In this document: piece after piece, positions 27,142-36,344 of the stretch
Layout: every line of letters starts with the position of its first letter
How positions within the stretch are numbered: the stretch's first letter is position 1
Assembly: GCA_964608315.1 (NCBI GenBank)
Contig: CAZSNF010000007.1
Coordinates: 62,001-126,000, forward strand
From: VXPQ01 sp964608315
GTDB lineage: Bacteria > Bacteroidota > Rhodothermia > Rhodothermales > VXPQ01
Direction: 5' to 3'
Length of the DNA: 64,000 bases
The notes under the pieces: generated by a model
Seen by the model: the letters and a program-made list of their open reading frames with translations, nothing else
Databases searched by the model: none
Told to the model about the DNA's origin: nothing
Position numbers and translations under genes: made by a program

Positions 27142-28694
27142 GCCTTGGGTCGCAGGGTCGCGACCGGCAGAATCATTTCCTCGAGCGAAGCCCCGCCGTG
27201 CTGCATCGTGTCCCGATACAGATTCTGGTAATGGTGGAAATTCGTGGGGTACACGAAATAATAATCTTCCCTGGCGATAATGTAGTTGGTGCTCGCCTCG
27301 TTTTGCGGCAGCCCGTAGGATTCGGGGTCCGCCACGAGAATCGCATGTTTTTCGTTGCATTTCACGCTGCGCCCATACTTGTAGCGAAGCGCCGTGGACG
27401 TATTCCGGTCGCCATGCACTTTGGCGGACCGCAGGCTTCTGATGGCGCCGTGATCGGTCGTGACCACGATAGTGCATTCCGCCCGGGCGAATTCGACGAA
27501 GGCCTGGTATAGCCAGGAATGTTCGAACCAGGTGCGCGTCAAGGCCCGGTAGGCTCGTTCGTCCGGCGCGATTTCCTTGAGCACGTCCGAATCGGACCGG
27601 CTGTGCGCCAGAATATCCACGAAATTAATCACGATGGCGCTCAGATCCTGCGCAAGGAACGCGTCCGTTTGCCGGCCGAATTCCCGGCCGTCCCGGGACT
27701 TTACCAGTTTCTGGTAGCGTATCTTCGGGTCCAGGCGGTTCCGTTGCATCAAATCCCGAAGGAACCGTTCTTCGTCTCGATTGCGGCTGTGCTCGTCGTC
27801 CTCGCCGCTTTCCCACGTTTCCCGGTACCGTTTTGCGATATCCGCGGGCAACAGGCCGCTGAAGATCGCGTTGCGGGAATACGGCGTCGCCGTCGGCAGG
27901 ATCGAGTAGTAGAAATCCTTTTCTATGTCGAACAAGTCGAACAGCAGCGTTTCCAGTTCCAGCCACTGGTCGTAGCGCATGCAATCGATAACCAGGAAAA
28001 CGACGGGCTTTCCGGGCTGCATGTTCGGAACGACATATTTCGGAATCACGTCGTGCGAAAGCGTCGGACGATCTTCTCCCGGCCGCGCGCGAATCCATGC
28101 CGGATAGCGCTCTTCGACGAACTTGCCGAACGCCCGGTTTGCTTCCCGGTACTGGTCTTCGAGAATGTTGCGGGCCGCCTCGTCGCCTTTCAGTTCAATA
28201 TCGTAATGCACCAGCTGCCTGTATACCTCGATCCACTCCGCGTGCGTGAGCGGATTCATGAGCGCCTGGGTAATCCGGTTGAAGGATTGCAAATAATCGC
28301 GGGAGACTTTTTCCGTGCGCAGCCGGTTATGGTCCAGGAGCCGCTTGATCGTGAGCAATATCTGGCTTGGGTTTACCGGCTTGGTCAGGTAATCGCTGAT
28401 TTGTCCGCCCAGCGCCTCTTCCATGAGGCGCTCCTCTTCGCTCTTGGTGACCATGACCACGGGCGTTTCCGGGGCTTTTTGCCGGATTTCTTCAAGAATA
28501 TCAATGCCGCCCATGCCCGGCATCTGCTCGTCCAGCAGGATTACGTCGTAGCGCGCGCGGTCCGCCTCCCCGATGGCGTCCGCGCCGTTCGTTACGCTGG
28601 TCACGTCGTATCCTCGCGTTTCCAGAAAAAGAATGTGCGGGCGCAGGAGATCGATTTCGTCGTCCGCCCACAGAATTTTGGGTTTGCCGGGCAT
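27138..28694 (-). CDS. porX: PorX-type response regulator with PglZ domain
   Basis: A 518-residue two-component protein. The receiver domain (1-120) has acidic residues D11-D12, phospho-acceptor Asp55 (VILLDEQMPG) and the conserved Lys in YLTKPVNP. A helical linker is followed by a PglZ/alkaline-phosphatase-like domain (about 200-518), with VFLVIDCMRYDQW, FVDILAHSRSDSDVLKE and VVTTDHGAIRS providing metal-binding residues. In Porphyromonas and Flavobacterium, PorX with PorY controls type IX secretion genes and gliding. A T9SS cargo gene elsewhere in the window (52128-55505) fits. The ATG at 28694 is chosen because the receiver fold begins there. Confidence 0.88.
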   Translation of the reverse strand: MPGKPKILWADDEIDLLRPHILFLETRGYDVTSVTNGADAIGEADRARYDVILLDEQMPGMGGIDILEEIRQKAPETPVVMVTKSEEERLMEEALGGQISDYLTKPVNPSQILLTIKRLLDHNRLRTEKVSRDYLQSFNRITQALMNPLTHAEWIEVYRQLVHYDIELKGDEAARNILEDQYREANRAFGKFVEERYPAWIRARPGEDRPTLSHDVIPKYVVPNMQPGKPVVFLVIDCMRYDQWLELETLLFDLFDIEKDFYYSILPTATPYSRNAIFSGLLPADIAKRYRETWESGEDDEHSRNRDEERFLRDLMQRNRLDPKIRYQKLVKSRDGREFGRQTDAFLAQDLSAIVINFVDILAHSRSDSDVLKEIAPDERAYRALTRTWFEHSWLYQAFVEFARAECTIVVTTDHGAIRSLRSAKVHGDRNTSTALRYKYGRSVKCNEKHAILVADPESYGLPQNEASTNYIIAREDYYFVYPTNFHHYQNLYRDTMQHGGASLEEMILPVATLRPKA

Positions 28695-28905
28695 AGAGCA
28701 GGGGCGCGTTGGCGTTTGCTGCGGCGCGCGGCGGGAGCGCGCGCCGACTGTTTCCGTGCGTTCGCGTTGCAAGTTCCGTACTGCGCAATCGCCCTTCATA
28801 CATTCCGAAAGGCGCTTCGTGTTCCTCTGAAGATCGAACTTTGTCGTACCTTATGGCCGGCGCTACGCAATTCCCGCCGCACATACGCTCTCGCTTTACC
28901 AGATT

Positions 28906-30567
28906 ATGGCGCACCATGCCCTTGCGGGGAAGCCGGTTCCCCGCGACCTCGTCGTTCATATTCCCCGAATGATGGCCGCCTATTTTTCGGTCAGGCCCGA
29001 TCCGCGCGAACCGTTGCAGCGCGTGTCGTTCGGCACGTCGGGGCATCGCGGCGCAGCGCTCGAGGGGTCGTTCAACGACGACCATATCGCCGCGATATGC
29101 CAGGCTGTCGCCGAAGTGCGCGCCGCCAACGGGGTCCAGGGTCCGCTCCTGATCGGTATGGATACCCATGCCTTGTCGGAAGCAGCCTTTACGACGGCCC
29201 TTGAAGTGTTCGCTGCGAACGGCGTGACGGTGCATCTGGACAAGGGCGATTCGGGTCCCGCGTACACGCCTACGCCCGTGTTGTCCCACGCCATTCTTCG
29301 GCGCAATGCGCGCGGCGAGGGCGGACTGGCGGACGGCGTCATCATCACCCCGTCCCATAATCCCCCGGAGGACGGGGGGTTCAAGTATAATCCGCCGACG
29401 GGCGGCCCTGCCGATGCGGCGACGACCGGGCAGATTCAGGATCGGGCGAACGAACTCCTCGAAGCCGGTTTGCAGGGCGTCCGCCGCATGACGATCATGC
29501 AGGCCCGCAGGGCGGATACGACCCGGGAAGTGGATTTTATGACGCCGTATGTAGCGGACCTTGCCCAGGTTCTGGATATGGAAGCCATCGCCGCCTCCGG
29601 CCTGAAAATAGGGGCCGATCCCATGGGCGGGGCGGGGGCAGCGTACTGGGAGCCCATTGCGGACCGGTACGGGCTCGACATCGAGGTGGTCAACCCCGTC
29701 CTGGACCCGACCTTTTCGTTTATGACGCTCGACCGGGACGGCAAAACGCGCATGGATTGTTCGTCTCCGTACGCCATGGCGAGCCTCGTCGGACTGAAAG
29801 ACCGGTTCGATATCGCGTTCGGCAACGATCCCGATTTCGACCGCCATGGCGTCGTGACGAAAACCGGCGGCCTGATGCGTCCCAATCATTACCTGGCCGT
29901 CGCGATCGGATACCTGTTCCGGCATCGCCCGCTCTGGCCCGAAACCGCCGCCATCGGCAAGACGCTCGTATCCAGTTCCATGATCGACCGGGTGGCGCAT
30001 GATCTGGGACGGCGGCTTGCGGAAGTCCCGGTGGGGTTCAAATGGTTCGTGGACGGGCTGGTCGACGGGTCGTACGGCTTTGGCGGAGAGGAGAGCGCCG
30101 GGGCCTCGTTCCTGCGCAAGGACGGTTCCGTATGGACGACCGACAAGGATGGTATTATTCTCAATCTGCTTGCTGCGGAGATGACCGCCGTTACGGGCCA
30201 GGACCCCGCCGAGCGCTATGCGCTTCTGGAGGACTGTTTCGGATCTCCCGTATACGAACGCATGGATGCGCCCGCCACCCGTTCGCAGAAGGCGGCGCTT
30301 GCGAATCTTTCCCCGGATCAGGTGTCGGCGGCGGACCTTGCCGGCGAGCCGATTATTGCGAAACGCACGCATGCCCCCGGCAACGGCGCTCCGATCGGCG
30401 GCCTCAAGGTGGTTACGGAAAACGGGTGGTTTGCGGCGAGGCCTTCCGGCACGGAAGAACTCTACAAGATTTATGCGGAGAGTTTTACAGGCGAAGAGCA
30501 TCTCCGGAAAATCCAGGAAGAGGCCCAGGCGATGGTTCGGCGCGCGTTTGAGGATGCGGGCGCGTAA
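28906..30567 (+). CDS. pgm: Alpha-D-glucose phosphate-specific phosphoglucomutase
   Basis: A 553-residue phosphohexomutase that interconverts glucose-1-phosphate and glucose-6-phosphate. Early FGTSGHRG is typical of the family. The catalytic phosphoserine is in ITPSHNPPEDGGFKYNPP near residue 150, and the metal loop is GNDPDFDRHG near 305. The sugar-specificity loop GEESAG and the phosphate-binding PSGTEELYKIYAE are also present. A family A element is inserted 6 bp after the stop. The gene is divergent from porX. Confidence 0.95.
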   Translation: MAHHALAGKPVPRDLVVHIPRMMAAYFSVRPDPREPLQRVSFGTSGHRGAALEGSFNDDHIAAICQAVAEVRAANGVQGPLLIGMDTHALSEAAFTTALEVFAANGVTVHLDKGDSGPAYTPTPVLSHAILRRNARGEGGLADGVIITPSHNPPEDGGFKYNPPTGGPADAATTGQIQDRANELLEAGLQGVRRMTIMQARRADTTREVDFMTPYVADLAQVLDMEAIAASGLKIGADPMGGAGAAYWEPIADRYGLDIEVVNPVLDPTFSFMTLDRDGKTRMDCSSPYAMASLVGLKDRFDIAFGNDPDFDRHGVVTKTGGLMRPNHYLAVAIGYLFRHRPLWPETAAIGKTLVSSSMIDRVAHDLGRRLAEVPVGFKWFVDGLVDGSYGFGGEESAGASFLRKDGSVWTTDKDGIILNLLAAEMTAVTGQDPAERYALLEDCFGSPVYERMDAPATRSQKAALANLSPDQVSAADLAGEPIIAKRTHAPGNGAPIGGLKVVTENGWFAARPSGTEELYKIYAESFTGEEHLRKIQEEAQAMVRRAFEDAGA

Positions 30568-30573
30568 TCATAA

Positions 30574-30695
30574 GGACACTCTGATTAAATCTACTTCGGT
30601 CAGCGCTTCACTGTCGCCTGCCATGCTGCTTCGTCATTTCTTGCCAGCGCACCCCTCGCAAGCCTCTGAGCTTTGCGGACTTAATCAGAGTATCC
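30574..30695. mobile_element. Family A element, 122-bp deletion form with ATAA duplication
   Basis: It begins GGACACTCTGATTAAAT and ends TTAATCAGAGTATCC. It is flanked by ATAA at 30570-30573 and 30696-30699. The middle of the full-length element is missing; the right inner arm (GCTGCTTCGTCATTTCTTGC) is retained. No coding content. Confidence 0.85.
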
Positions 30696-30699
30696 ATAA

Positions 30700-30848
30700 G
30701 GAGAATTTGCGGCGTTTTCGGCCCCGGCGGATTTTTCAAGGGGTTTATCAATGATTGCGTCAAGAAATTTTTCAATAACTTCGTCAAGGAATTCGTCAAG
30801 ACATTATTCGGCGGATTTCTCAAGCAGAGTATCCATAAGAGGAGTTTC
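30700..30848. other. Spacer with short repeats and a second element-like right end
   Basis: The sequence carries several TTCGTCAAG-type repeats (about 30750-30810). It then has CAGAGTATCCATAAG at 30825-30839, which copies the right end and flank of the neighbouring family A element. This may be a relic of a second insertion or a slippage product. It directly precedes the O-methyltransferase start. Confidence 0.4.
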
Positions 30849-31511
30849 ATGTCGAACCGAAGCATAGGACTTTCCCCCGAACTCCATGACTACCTGGTCC
30901 GTCACGCCGTCCGCGAATCGGACGCGCTTCGGCGATTGCGGGAAGAGACCGCGTCCATGGAGGAAGCCGACATGCAGATTGCGCCGGAACAGGGGGCGTT
31001 CATGGCGATGCTCGTGCGCATGACCGGCGCCCGCCGCGCCCTTGAAGTCGGCGTGTTCACCGGGTACAGCTCCATTGCGGTCGCCCAGGCGCTTCCGGAC
31101 GACGGCCTCCTGACGGCCTGCGACGCGAACGAAGACTATGCGCGCATGGCCCGCCGCCACTGGCGCGAGGCGGGCGTGGAGGACAAAATCGAATTCCGTA
31201 CAGGGGATGCGGCGGATACGTTGCGGGCCTTGCTGGACGAGGGCCGCGCAGGCGCGTACGATTTCGCCTTCATCGACGCGGACAAGGAATCGTACGGCGT
31301 CTACTACGAGCTGGTCCTGCAGCTCCTGCGCCCGGGAGGCGTTGCGGCTCTGGACAATGTGCTGCGCGATGGCCGCGTCCTCGATCCCGCCGAAGACGAC
31401 GCCAGCACCCGCGCCATTGCGGCGCTGAACGCCGCCATCGCGCGCGACGACCGCGTGGACTGCTGCATGCTGCCCATTGCAGACGGCGTCACGCTGGTGC
31501 GGAAGCGGTAA
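30849..31511 (+). CDS. Class I SAM-dependent O-methyltransferase (COMT/CCoAOMT-like)
   Basis: A 220-residue methyltransferase. Motif I is ALEVGVFTGYSSIAVAQAL near residues 64-82. The block DFAFIDADKESYGVYYE (metal-binding Asp residues) near 138-154 and GGVAALDNVL follow. This is the pattern of the metal-dependent catechol/caffeoyl-CoA O-methyltransferase group. The substrate is unknown. GAGG lies before the ATG (AAGAGGAGTTTCATG). Confidence 0.85.
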   Translation: MSNRSIGLSPELHDYLVRHAVRESDALRRLREETASMEEADMQIAPEQGAFMAMLVRMTGARRALEVGVFTGYSSIAVAQALPDDGLLTACDANEDYARMARRHWREAGVEDKIEFRTGDAADTLRALLDEGRAGAYDFAFIDADKESYGVYYELVLQLLRPGGVAALDNVLRDGRVLDPAEDDASTRAIAALNAAIARDDRVDCCMLPIADGVTLVRKR

Positions 31512-31771
31512 GGGTTTTGGGATTCTGTGGGTATTTACCAGGTAAATTTGACAATCCCTTTATACCGAGGGTTATACCCCGATTATACCCCGATATGCGC
31601 AATAACGGATATGGTATGCGGCAGACATATATTGCATAAGGCTATCGGTCAAGGCTGGGCTAACCGCCCTGCAACGAAAATATGCATGCGCGGGAAATAC
31701 CCTGTTTTGCCCAGCGCCCTGTGCGGTGATAACTTACCCGACGCCGTCAAGGTTGCCGGGCAAATCACCTT

Positions 31772-33109
31772 CTACCGGTATCCCGCCGCAATCTCTGCAA
31801 GGCGTTCCTGTATATCCGATTCGGGCAGCCACCGGCCGCGCGCCATGACTCCGGCCCGGTCGAACACGCGCATCACATCCTCAAGAGGGTTGCTGTTGAG
31901 CAGGATGAGATCCGCCCGGCTTCCCGCCGCGATCGTTCCGAACGCATCCTCTTCCTGCAGGTAGTCCCCGACCGCGCGGGTTCCGGAAACAAGGATTTCG
32001 TACGGCGACATGCCTGCGTCCGCCATGAACGGCAGTTCGCGCACCAGCGCAAAGCCCGGTACGCTGAACACCTGCGGAGAATCCGTTCCCATGAGAATGC
32101 GCGCGCCCGCCTCGTTGAGCGCCCCGAGCAGGTCGATGCGCTGGGCCGCAATCCGGTCCACCCGCTCCTGATCGAATCCGCTTCCGGCCCGCCGCCGGTC
32201 CTGCGACCGGGCCCACGAAGCCACCATGTCCGGCGGCATATATTGCAGTTCTTCGTAGTGCGCCATGTCCTCCGAGGACGGGACGCCGAGGATGGTTTCC
32301 CAGAGCGCCATGGTCGGAATGACCCATACTCCATATTCCTTCGTCATGGCGATGGCGGTTTCGAGGCGTTCCGGGTCGATCGCGCCGCTTTCCTCCGTCA
32401 GATATTCTATGTAGCCGTCGAGGTGGTCGATCGTTTGCTGCCCCATTTCGATGGAGTGGAGCAGTCCCGCCTCGGCGGTGACATGTCCGATAAAGGGAAT
32501 GCCTTCTTCGTTCGCGGCCATGGCCATGGCGTCGAATTCCTCAAGGGTCATTCCCGGAAGCACCTTCAGATAATCCCACCCTTCGGCTGCTTGCTCCCGT
32601 ACGCGCCGGTCCGCCTGTTCGGGCGAAGAAACCGTCCCGCCGTTGAAGGCCGGGCCTGCAAGGTACAGCGCCGGGCCAAGGAGGCTGCCGTCCGCCGTGG
32701 CTTCCTTCAACGCCAGTTGGCCCGGTTCTCCGAGCAGGCCGCGTACGGTTGTGACCCCGTTGGCGATGTACAGAAACATAAGAGACGCGACATATTCCCT
32801 GTTTTCGTCGGGGGAAGGTACGTGCCCGTGCATTTCGGCCAGGCCGGGAATGAGGTATTTTCCGGTTCCGTCGATTCGCTCCGCCGTTTCCGGGACCTCC
32901 ACCTCCGCGGCGGGTCCGACCGCCACGATCCGGTCGCCTTCCACGAGTACGGTCCAGTCGGTTCGTACTTCTTCGTCCGTCATGGGCAGGACATTGACAT
33001 GCTCGAACGCGATTTGCGCCTGCGCGGGGCGGGGCGCGAGTATGCATGCAACGAACAGGCATGCAGCGAGGAGGCGTTCCATCGCAAGGGACGACGTGAT
33101 TTGACGCAT
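31772..33109 (-). CDS. Secreted amidohydrolase-superfamily protein
   Basis: A 445-residue protein with a signal peptide (LLAACLFVACILAPRPAQAQ; start at 33109 or internal Met10). The metal-dependent hydrolase fold shows LIPGLAEMHGH (the HxH metal pair), YLKVLPG with a possible bridging Lys, GHVTAEAG, IDHLDGYIE and MGTDSP near residue 340. Related secreted enzymes are annotated as imidazolonepropionase- or prolidase-like amidohydrolases. Substrate unknown. It converges on the O-methyltransferase gene across a 260-bp spacer with no gene. Confidence 0.82.
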   Translation of the reverse strand: MRQITSSLAMERLLAACLFVACILAPRPAQAQIAFEHVNVLPMTDEEVRTDWTVLVEGDRIVAVGPAAEVEVPETAERIDGTGKYLIPGLAEMHGHVPSPDENREYVASLMFLYIANGVTTVRGLLGEPGQLALKEATADGSLLGPALYLAGPAFNGGTVSSPEQADRRVREQAAEGWDYLKVLPGMTLEEFDAMAMAANEEGIPFIGHVTAEAGLLHSIEMGQQTIDHLDGYIEYLTEESGAIDPERLETAIAMTKEYGVWVIPTMALWETILGVPSSEDMAHYEELQYMPPDMVASWARSQDRRRAGSGFDQERVDRIAAQRIDLLGALNEAGARILMGTDSPQVFSVPGFALVRELPFMADAGMSPYEILVSGTRAVGDYLQEEDAFGTIAAGSRADLILLNSNPLEDVMRVFDRAGVMARGRWLPESDIQERLAEIAAGYR

Positions 33110-33476
33110 CGTTATGCCTCTATGGTCAGGTTGTCAACGGGTTAGCTTGAACGGGCGCGCCGGGACTGCGACTCGAAAAAACAGTATACGAATCCTTCAA
33201 CCAATCTTCTTGAAGAACCGTATGCCCAGGAATTATACAATTTTTGCATAGAAAAGGCATTATCTATGCAAATAATGCATAGATCGTCGAGGGCGGAGTT
33301 TGCTTTTCGGGGCTTGTCCGGCGTGGGAAGTGGCGGGGGTCGGGGCCGTGGAGTTTATCGACGAGGGCGCCTGATTCGCCGACATCCTGCGACGCCGACA
33401 GATTTGATTCTTGCAGCGCTCGCCCCCGCAGCCCAAGAAAGCCAGAATTGTGGATAACACCGAAAGTGGGGAATCG
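33110..33476. repeat. Intergenic region with one TATGCA palindrome unit
   Basis: At about 33239-33291 lies TTTTTGCATAGAAAAGGCAT followed by TCTATGCAAATAATGCATAG. This is a single copy of the unit that is tandemly repeated at 38831-39195. A perfect DnaA-box-like TGTGGATAA is at 33449-33457. No gene is supported here. Confidence 0.55.
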
Positions 33477-33686
33477 TTACTCCGATTCTTGCGGCCCGTC
33501 CGGGCACTCGCGCAACCATCTTGTATCGTTCGCATTCGCCTGCGCAAGTTTATTCCATAACCAAGCTGAACGGCGCAACAGATCAGCCGCTTTTTCTTGT
33601 CCGACCTCCTTCATCATCTTGGCTTCATTCTCGCAATTGCAAGCAAGTGCAGAACAATTTTCAAGGGTAAGTTCAATTCCACACAT
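33477..33686 (-). CDS. Small hypothetical protein
   Basis: A 69-residue hydrophilic, mostly helical protein (ENEAKMMKEVGQEKAADLLR) with no recognised domain. GAGGT lies 8 bases before the ATG on the minus strand, and the composition is protein-like. It is downstream of the nuclease-like gene on the same strand. An overlapping plus-strand frame (33448-33846) looks less protein-like. Existence uncertain. Confidence 0.4.
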   Translation of the reverse strand: MCGIELTLENCSALACNCENEAKMMKEVGQEKAADLLRRSAWLWNKLAQANANDTRWLRECPDGPQESE

Positions 33687-33826
33687 TGCGTATACCTCGT
33701 TTCGTTTTGTTGGTCAGGTAGGTTTTGGGCGAAGCAAGTTTCCGCCGCCCCTCGAGGATACCGCGCCCCGTCGATCCACACAAGCCCCCAGACACCCCCG
33801 GGAGCGCTGGTTTTCCCCATCTCGTC

Positions 33827-34711
33827 TTAGGAGACAGACTCAATGAAACGAATGACTTCCTGTATCCGGTCCGGCATCAGAGCACGGTTCTTGAACGCAA
33901 ATTCCTTCATCTTGTCGGGGTTTAAGCAATACACCCGAGGATGCTCCCCTCCTATGTACTCTCCCTGTGTGGTAAACAAGAACCAGTCGCATAAAGGATC
34001 ATTGTAATCATCCCTGTTAAGGTTCTTCTCCCCTTGTTTGACCTGCACGTTTGCTCTTTCGCCCTTCCGGTTTTTCAGAATAAACTCGGTTTTGGCAGTG
34101 TCGCGCTTGCATGAGCTTGGAATTATTCTGTATCCACGTTCCTCCTGCAAGTAGATGCCGACTATGTCTTCGCAACCCTCTGATCTGATCAACTCAAAGA
34201 AATCCAGTGCATTACGGCCGAGGGAATATATCTCTTCTCCGCAGAGTTCGTTATACCGGAATCTGGAGTAGAACGATGCCGTTTTGCCCCCTACTCGCTG
34301 TAGAGTTCTCCCAAGTATGAATGCGTTCACCACCTTCCCGGGGACGGAATCCACTTCGCCAGTCGGAAACCACCGGCACGGCCTCACATTAACGATGTCC
34401 GCTTTCCTGTACTCTTCTTGATGGCCACAGTACTTCCATACACCTTCGACCCTGCCAAGGTAGTATTTCCCATTTCTGTCCCGGGCCCAGCAAAGATCGT
34501 CATCCTTCATATCCTCACGGATTGCTTTTAAGTTGCCCCTCCAAGATTTGTCTCCATATTCGGCCTCTCCCAGTTTATAATAGGCATCCCAGTCGAGAGG
34601 CAGGTGGGATTCGACTGGCCAGCCGAACCCAAGAATGTTCTTCTCAAGACAGAACTCGCACGGGTCAACGCCATCTGCATCTGGTTTAAGGTGTATACGC
34701 CACAGGGTCAT
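33827..34711 (-). CDS. Putative restriction-type nuclease with EVE-like N-terminal domain
   Basis: A 294-residue cytosolic protein. The N-terminus (TLWRIHLKP, then ILGFGWP, then DDLCWARDRNGKYYLGRV) resembles the EVE/PUA-like modified-base-binding domains seen in type IV restriction enzymes. The C-terminal third has KTEFILKNRKG followed by ANVQVKQGEKNL, a plausible PD-(D/E)XK core in the QxK form. The gene is visibly less GC-rich than its neighbours, suggesting transfer. Its upstream region is shared with the second nuclease gene's side through a duplicated module. The family is not firmly recognised; function is inferred. Confidence 0.45.
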   Translation of the reverse strand: MTLWRIHLKPDADGVDPCEFCLEKNILGFGWPVESHLPLDWDAYYKLGEAEYGDKSWRGNLKAIREDMKDDDLCWARDRNGKYYLGRVEGVWKYCGHQEEYRKADIVNVRPCRWFPTGEVDSVPGKVVNAFILGRTLQRVGGKTASFYSRFRYNELCGEEIYSLGRNALDFFELIRSEGCEDIVGIYLQEERGYRIIPSSCKRDTAKTEFILKNRKGERANVQVKQGEKNLNRDDYNDPLCDWFLFTTQGEYIGGEHPRVYCLNPDKMKEFAFKNRALMPDRIQEVIRFIESVS

Positions 34712-34763
34712 GAGAGGTGGTTCGGGTTGATTGGACAGATTTCGGCGGAATTTAAGGTGTAAT

Positions 34764-35612
34764 GTTGCGGTGGGTTACGCCGCTTTCGTCAGAGGCATTC
34801 GGCTGTGCAAATTACGTCATCAGGGGGATCAGTCCCCCCCCTATAAATTCACATGAATTTCATAATTCGACTAATGAACATACTGGACAGCGGCTAATAC
34901 TGGTCGCGACCAGCTTCGACAAAGAGGTCGCGGCGACCGTGCTCTGGCTGATTCGGCGCGAGGTGCAGGCGAAGCGCTTTCGGGCGTTGCCCTACAGCTT
35001 GGGCGAGAAGATTCTGATCAATTTGCAGCAGGCCAGAATGCCGACCGATCCGTTCCGGATGCTTGATTCTCGCAGCGTTCGGCCGCCAACGTGCATGGAT
35101 TCCGGCGATTCAGTCCGCGAAAAGACGCGGCCTGCGGGGTTCTCTGGAGAATAATGACTGCAAGCGCTGCGCCTGTTGCGAATTGCATATGCCCGCTGAG
35201 CGTCTTCCCTGAATTCCGCGGCCAGGAAGCGCTTGCCCGGACGGTTTACAGGGCTTCGTCGGGGTCGAGGGCGGAAGTAAGCGCGCCGGGCCGGACGGGC
35301 GCCGCAGTCGAATCAATCGCCGCGGTCATTTCAAGGCGCGTTTCAATGCGGGCAAGGCGCTCGCGGATATTGGCTAAATCGTTGTGGACGCTCGCTTGCA
35401 GGTTATTCACTTGCGAAATAACCGACACGTGCAAAGTAACGATGACGCCTATAACGGCAAGGCCCGTTCCTGCAATCGTAAGGACGATCGTAAGGAGGTT
35501 TTTCGTTTCGCCTTTCATTTTCCGGGGCTTTTCGCGCCTGCGCTTCTTCGGAACGCACATGGGAGTATGGCGGGTTCCGGCCTCCGCAACGACGCAGGCG
35601 CCCGCCCGAAAT
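34764..35612. repeat. Duplicated module, copy 1 (uninterrupted)
   Basis: About 850 bp that recur at 37689-38792 with scattered substitutions and small indels. Shared landmarks are TGCGGTGGGTTACGCCGC at the left, a C-tract (8 C here) before ATAAATTCA, then AAAGAGGTCGCGGCGACCGT, and a small membrane-protein gene on the minus strand. The part before that gene (34712-35245) has open frames on both strands but none is supported, since indels between copies break them. It abuts the nuclease-like gene. Confidence 0.8.
35246..35518 (-). CDS. Small single-pass membrane coiled-coil protein (intact copy)
   Basis: A 90-residue protein: MKGETKNLL, a membrane segment at about 8-30 (TIVLTIAGTGLAVIGVIVTL), a coiled coil at about 35-65 (VNNLQASVHNDLANIRERLA then RIETRLE), and a polar tail. 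The start at 35518 is conserved in the second copy (38696), and the extension upstream is not needed. GGAGG is present 15 bases before the ATG on the minus strand only weakly. The family is unknown. Its paralogue is interrupted by a family A element. Confidence 0.6.
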   Translation of the reverse strand: MKGETKNLLTIVLTIAGTGLAVIGVIVTLHVSVISQVNNLQASVHNDLANIRERLARIETRLEMTAAIDSTAAPVRPGALTSALDPDEAL

Positions 35613-35815
35613 GCCTGGTAATGCTCAAACGCCCGAGGCATGAACGTCCGGAACGCTTGCAGGCATGATATCGCGCCGCCCCGGAATAATCAAGGAAAAC
35701 GGCAAGAAATACGGGGTCGGGGCGAGCCGAAGGGCGCCTAATAACAATAACGCTGCGTAAGCGCGGCTCGAACGTTTGCCCGAATATTGAATATTTCGCG
35801 AATCCTTGAAGTGTA

Positions 35816-35827
35816 GGGGGGGGGGGG
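35816..35827. repeat. G12 homopolymer tract upstream of lipoprotein gene
   Basis: Twelve consecutive G lie 38 bp before the lipoprotein start codon, within the likely promoter or leader. Such tracts are prone to slipped-strand length change and can act as phase-variation switches. Confidence 0.6.
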
Positions 35828-35865
35828 TATATTGCCGCGTTTCCATCCACGAATCCCCCGAAACC

Positions 35866-36237
35866 ATGCAACGCCTGGCATACCTGTTGCCCCTTTTCGC
35901 CCTGACGCTCACCGGCTGCATTACCGTCAGCGAATCCGTGCTCATGCAGGGATTGCCCCCGGTTCCCGCCGAAAACGTGACTATTTATTTTGCCGATGAC
36001 GATATACCTGAACACGACAGGGTGGCGGTGCTGGCCGCAAGGGGTCATTACTCCATGACCACCGAGGGGAAAATGTACGACAAACTGCGCCAACAGGCAG
36101 GCAAGCTGGGGGCGAATGCCGTAATCGTCGAAGACTTGCGAGACCCGACAGGCACGGGCAAGGTTCTTTCCGCAGTAACCGGGTTTGGCGGCAACCGCAA
36201 AGGGCAGGCAATGGCTATTCTCACCAAAGATCAATGA
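35866..36237 (+). CDS. Lipoprotein with heavy-metal-binding-like fold
   Basis: A 123-residue lipoprotein. The ATG at 35866 begins a signal sequence with lipobox LTGC (Cys near residue 19). The mature part includes DDDIPEHDRVAVLAARGHYS and KLGANAVIVEDLRDPTGTGK. The pattern of a parallel hydrophobic strand followed by GANAVI resembles small YbjQ-like or SHOCT-type lipoprotein domains, but the family is not certain. A G12 tract lies just upstream. It is the only plus-strand gene between the two nuclease genes. Confidence 0.6.
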   Translation: MQRLAYLLPLFALTLTGCITVSESVLMQGLPPVPAENVTIYFADDDIPEHDRVAVLAARGHYSMTTEGKMYDKLRQQAGKLGANAVIVEDLRDPTGTGKVLSAVTGFGGNRKGQAMAILTKDQ

Positions 36238-36344
36238 CGACCCGAAGATTATTACGGCGCTTGTCCGAGATGAAAAGCGGTGGCGGTAAGAGTCGATATC
36301 TTGGAGCGCAGGGCCCGGATACTCTATACTGTCAGGAGGAGGAT

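Noticed and set aside
31527..31964. 145-codon plus-strand frame after the O-methyltransferase
   Set aside because: It runs antisense into the amidohydrolase gene and has no recognisable content.
33449..33457. Replication origin suggested by a perfect DnaA box
   Set aside because: Only one box is present, with no cluster, no AT-rich unwinding region and no dnaA or dnaN gene nearby.
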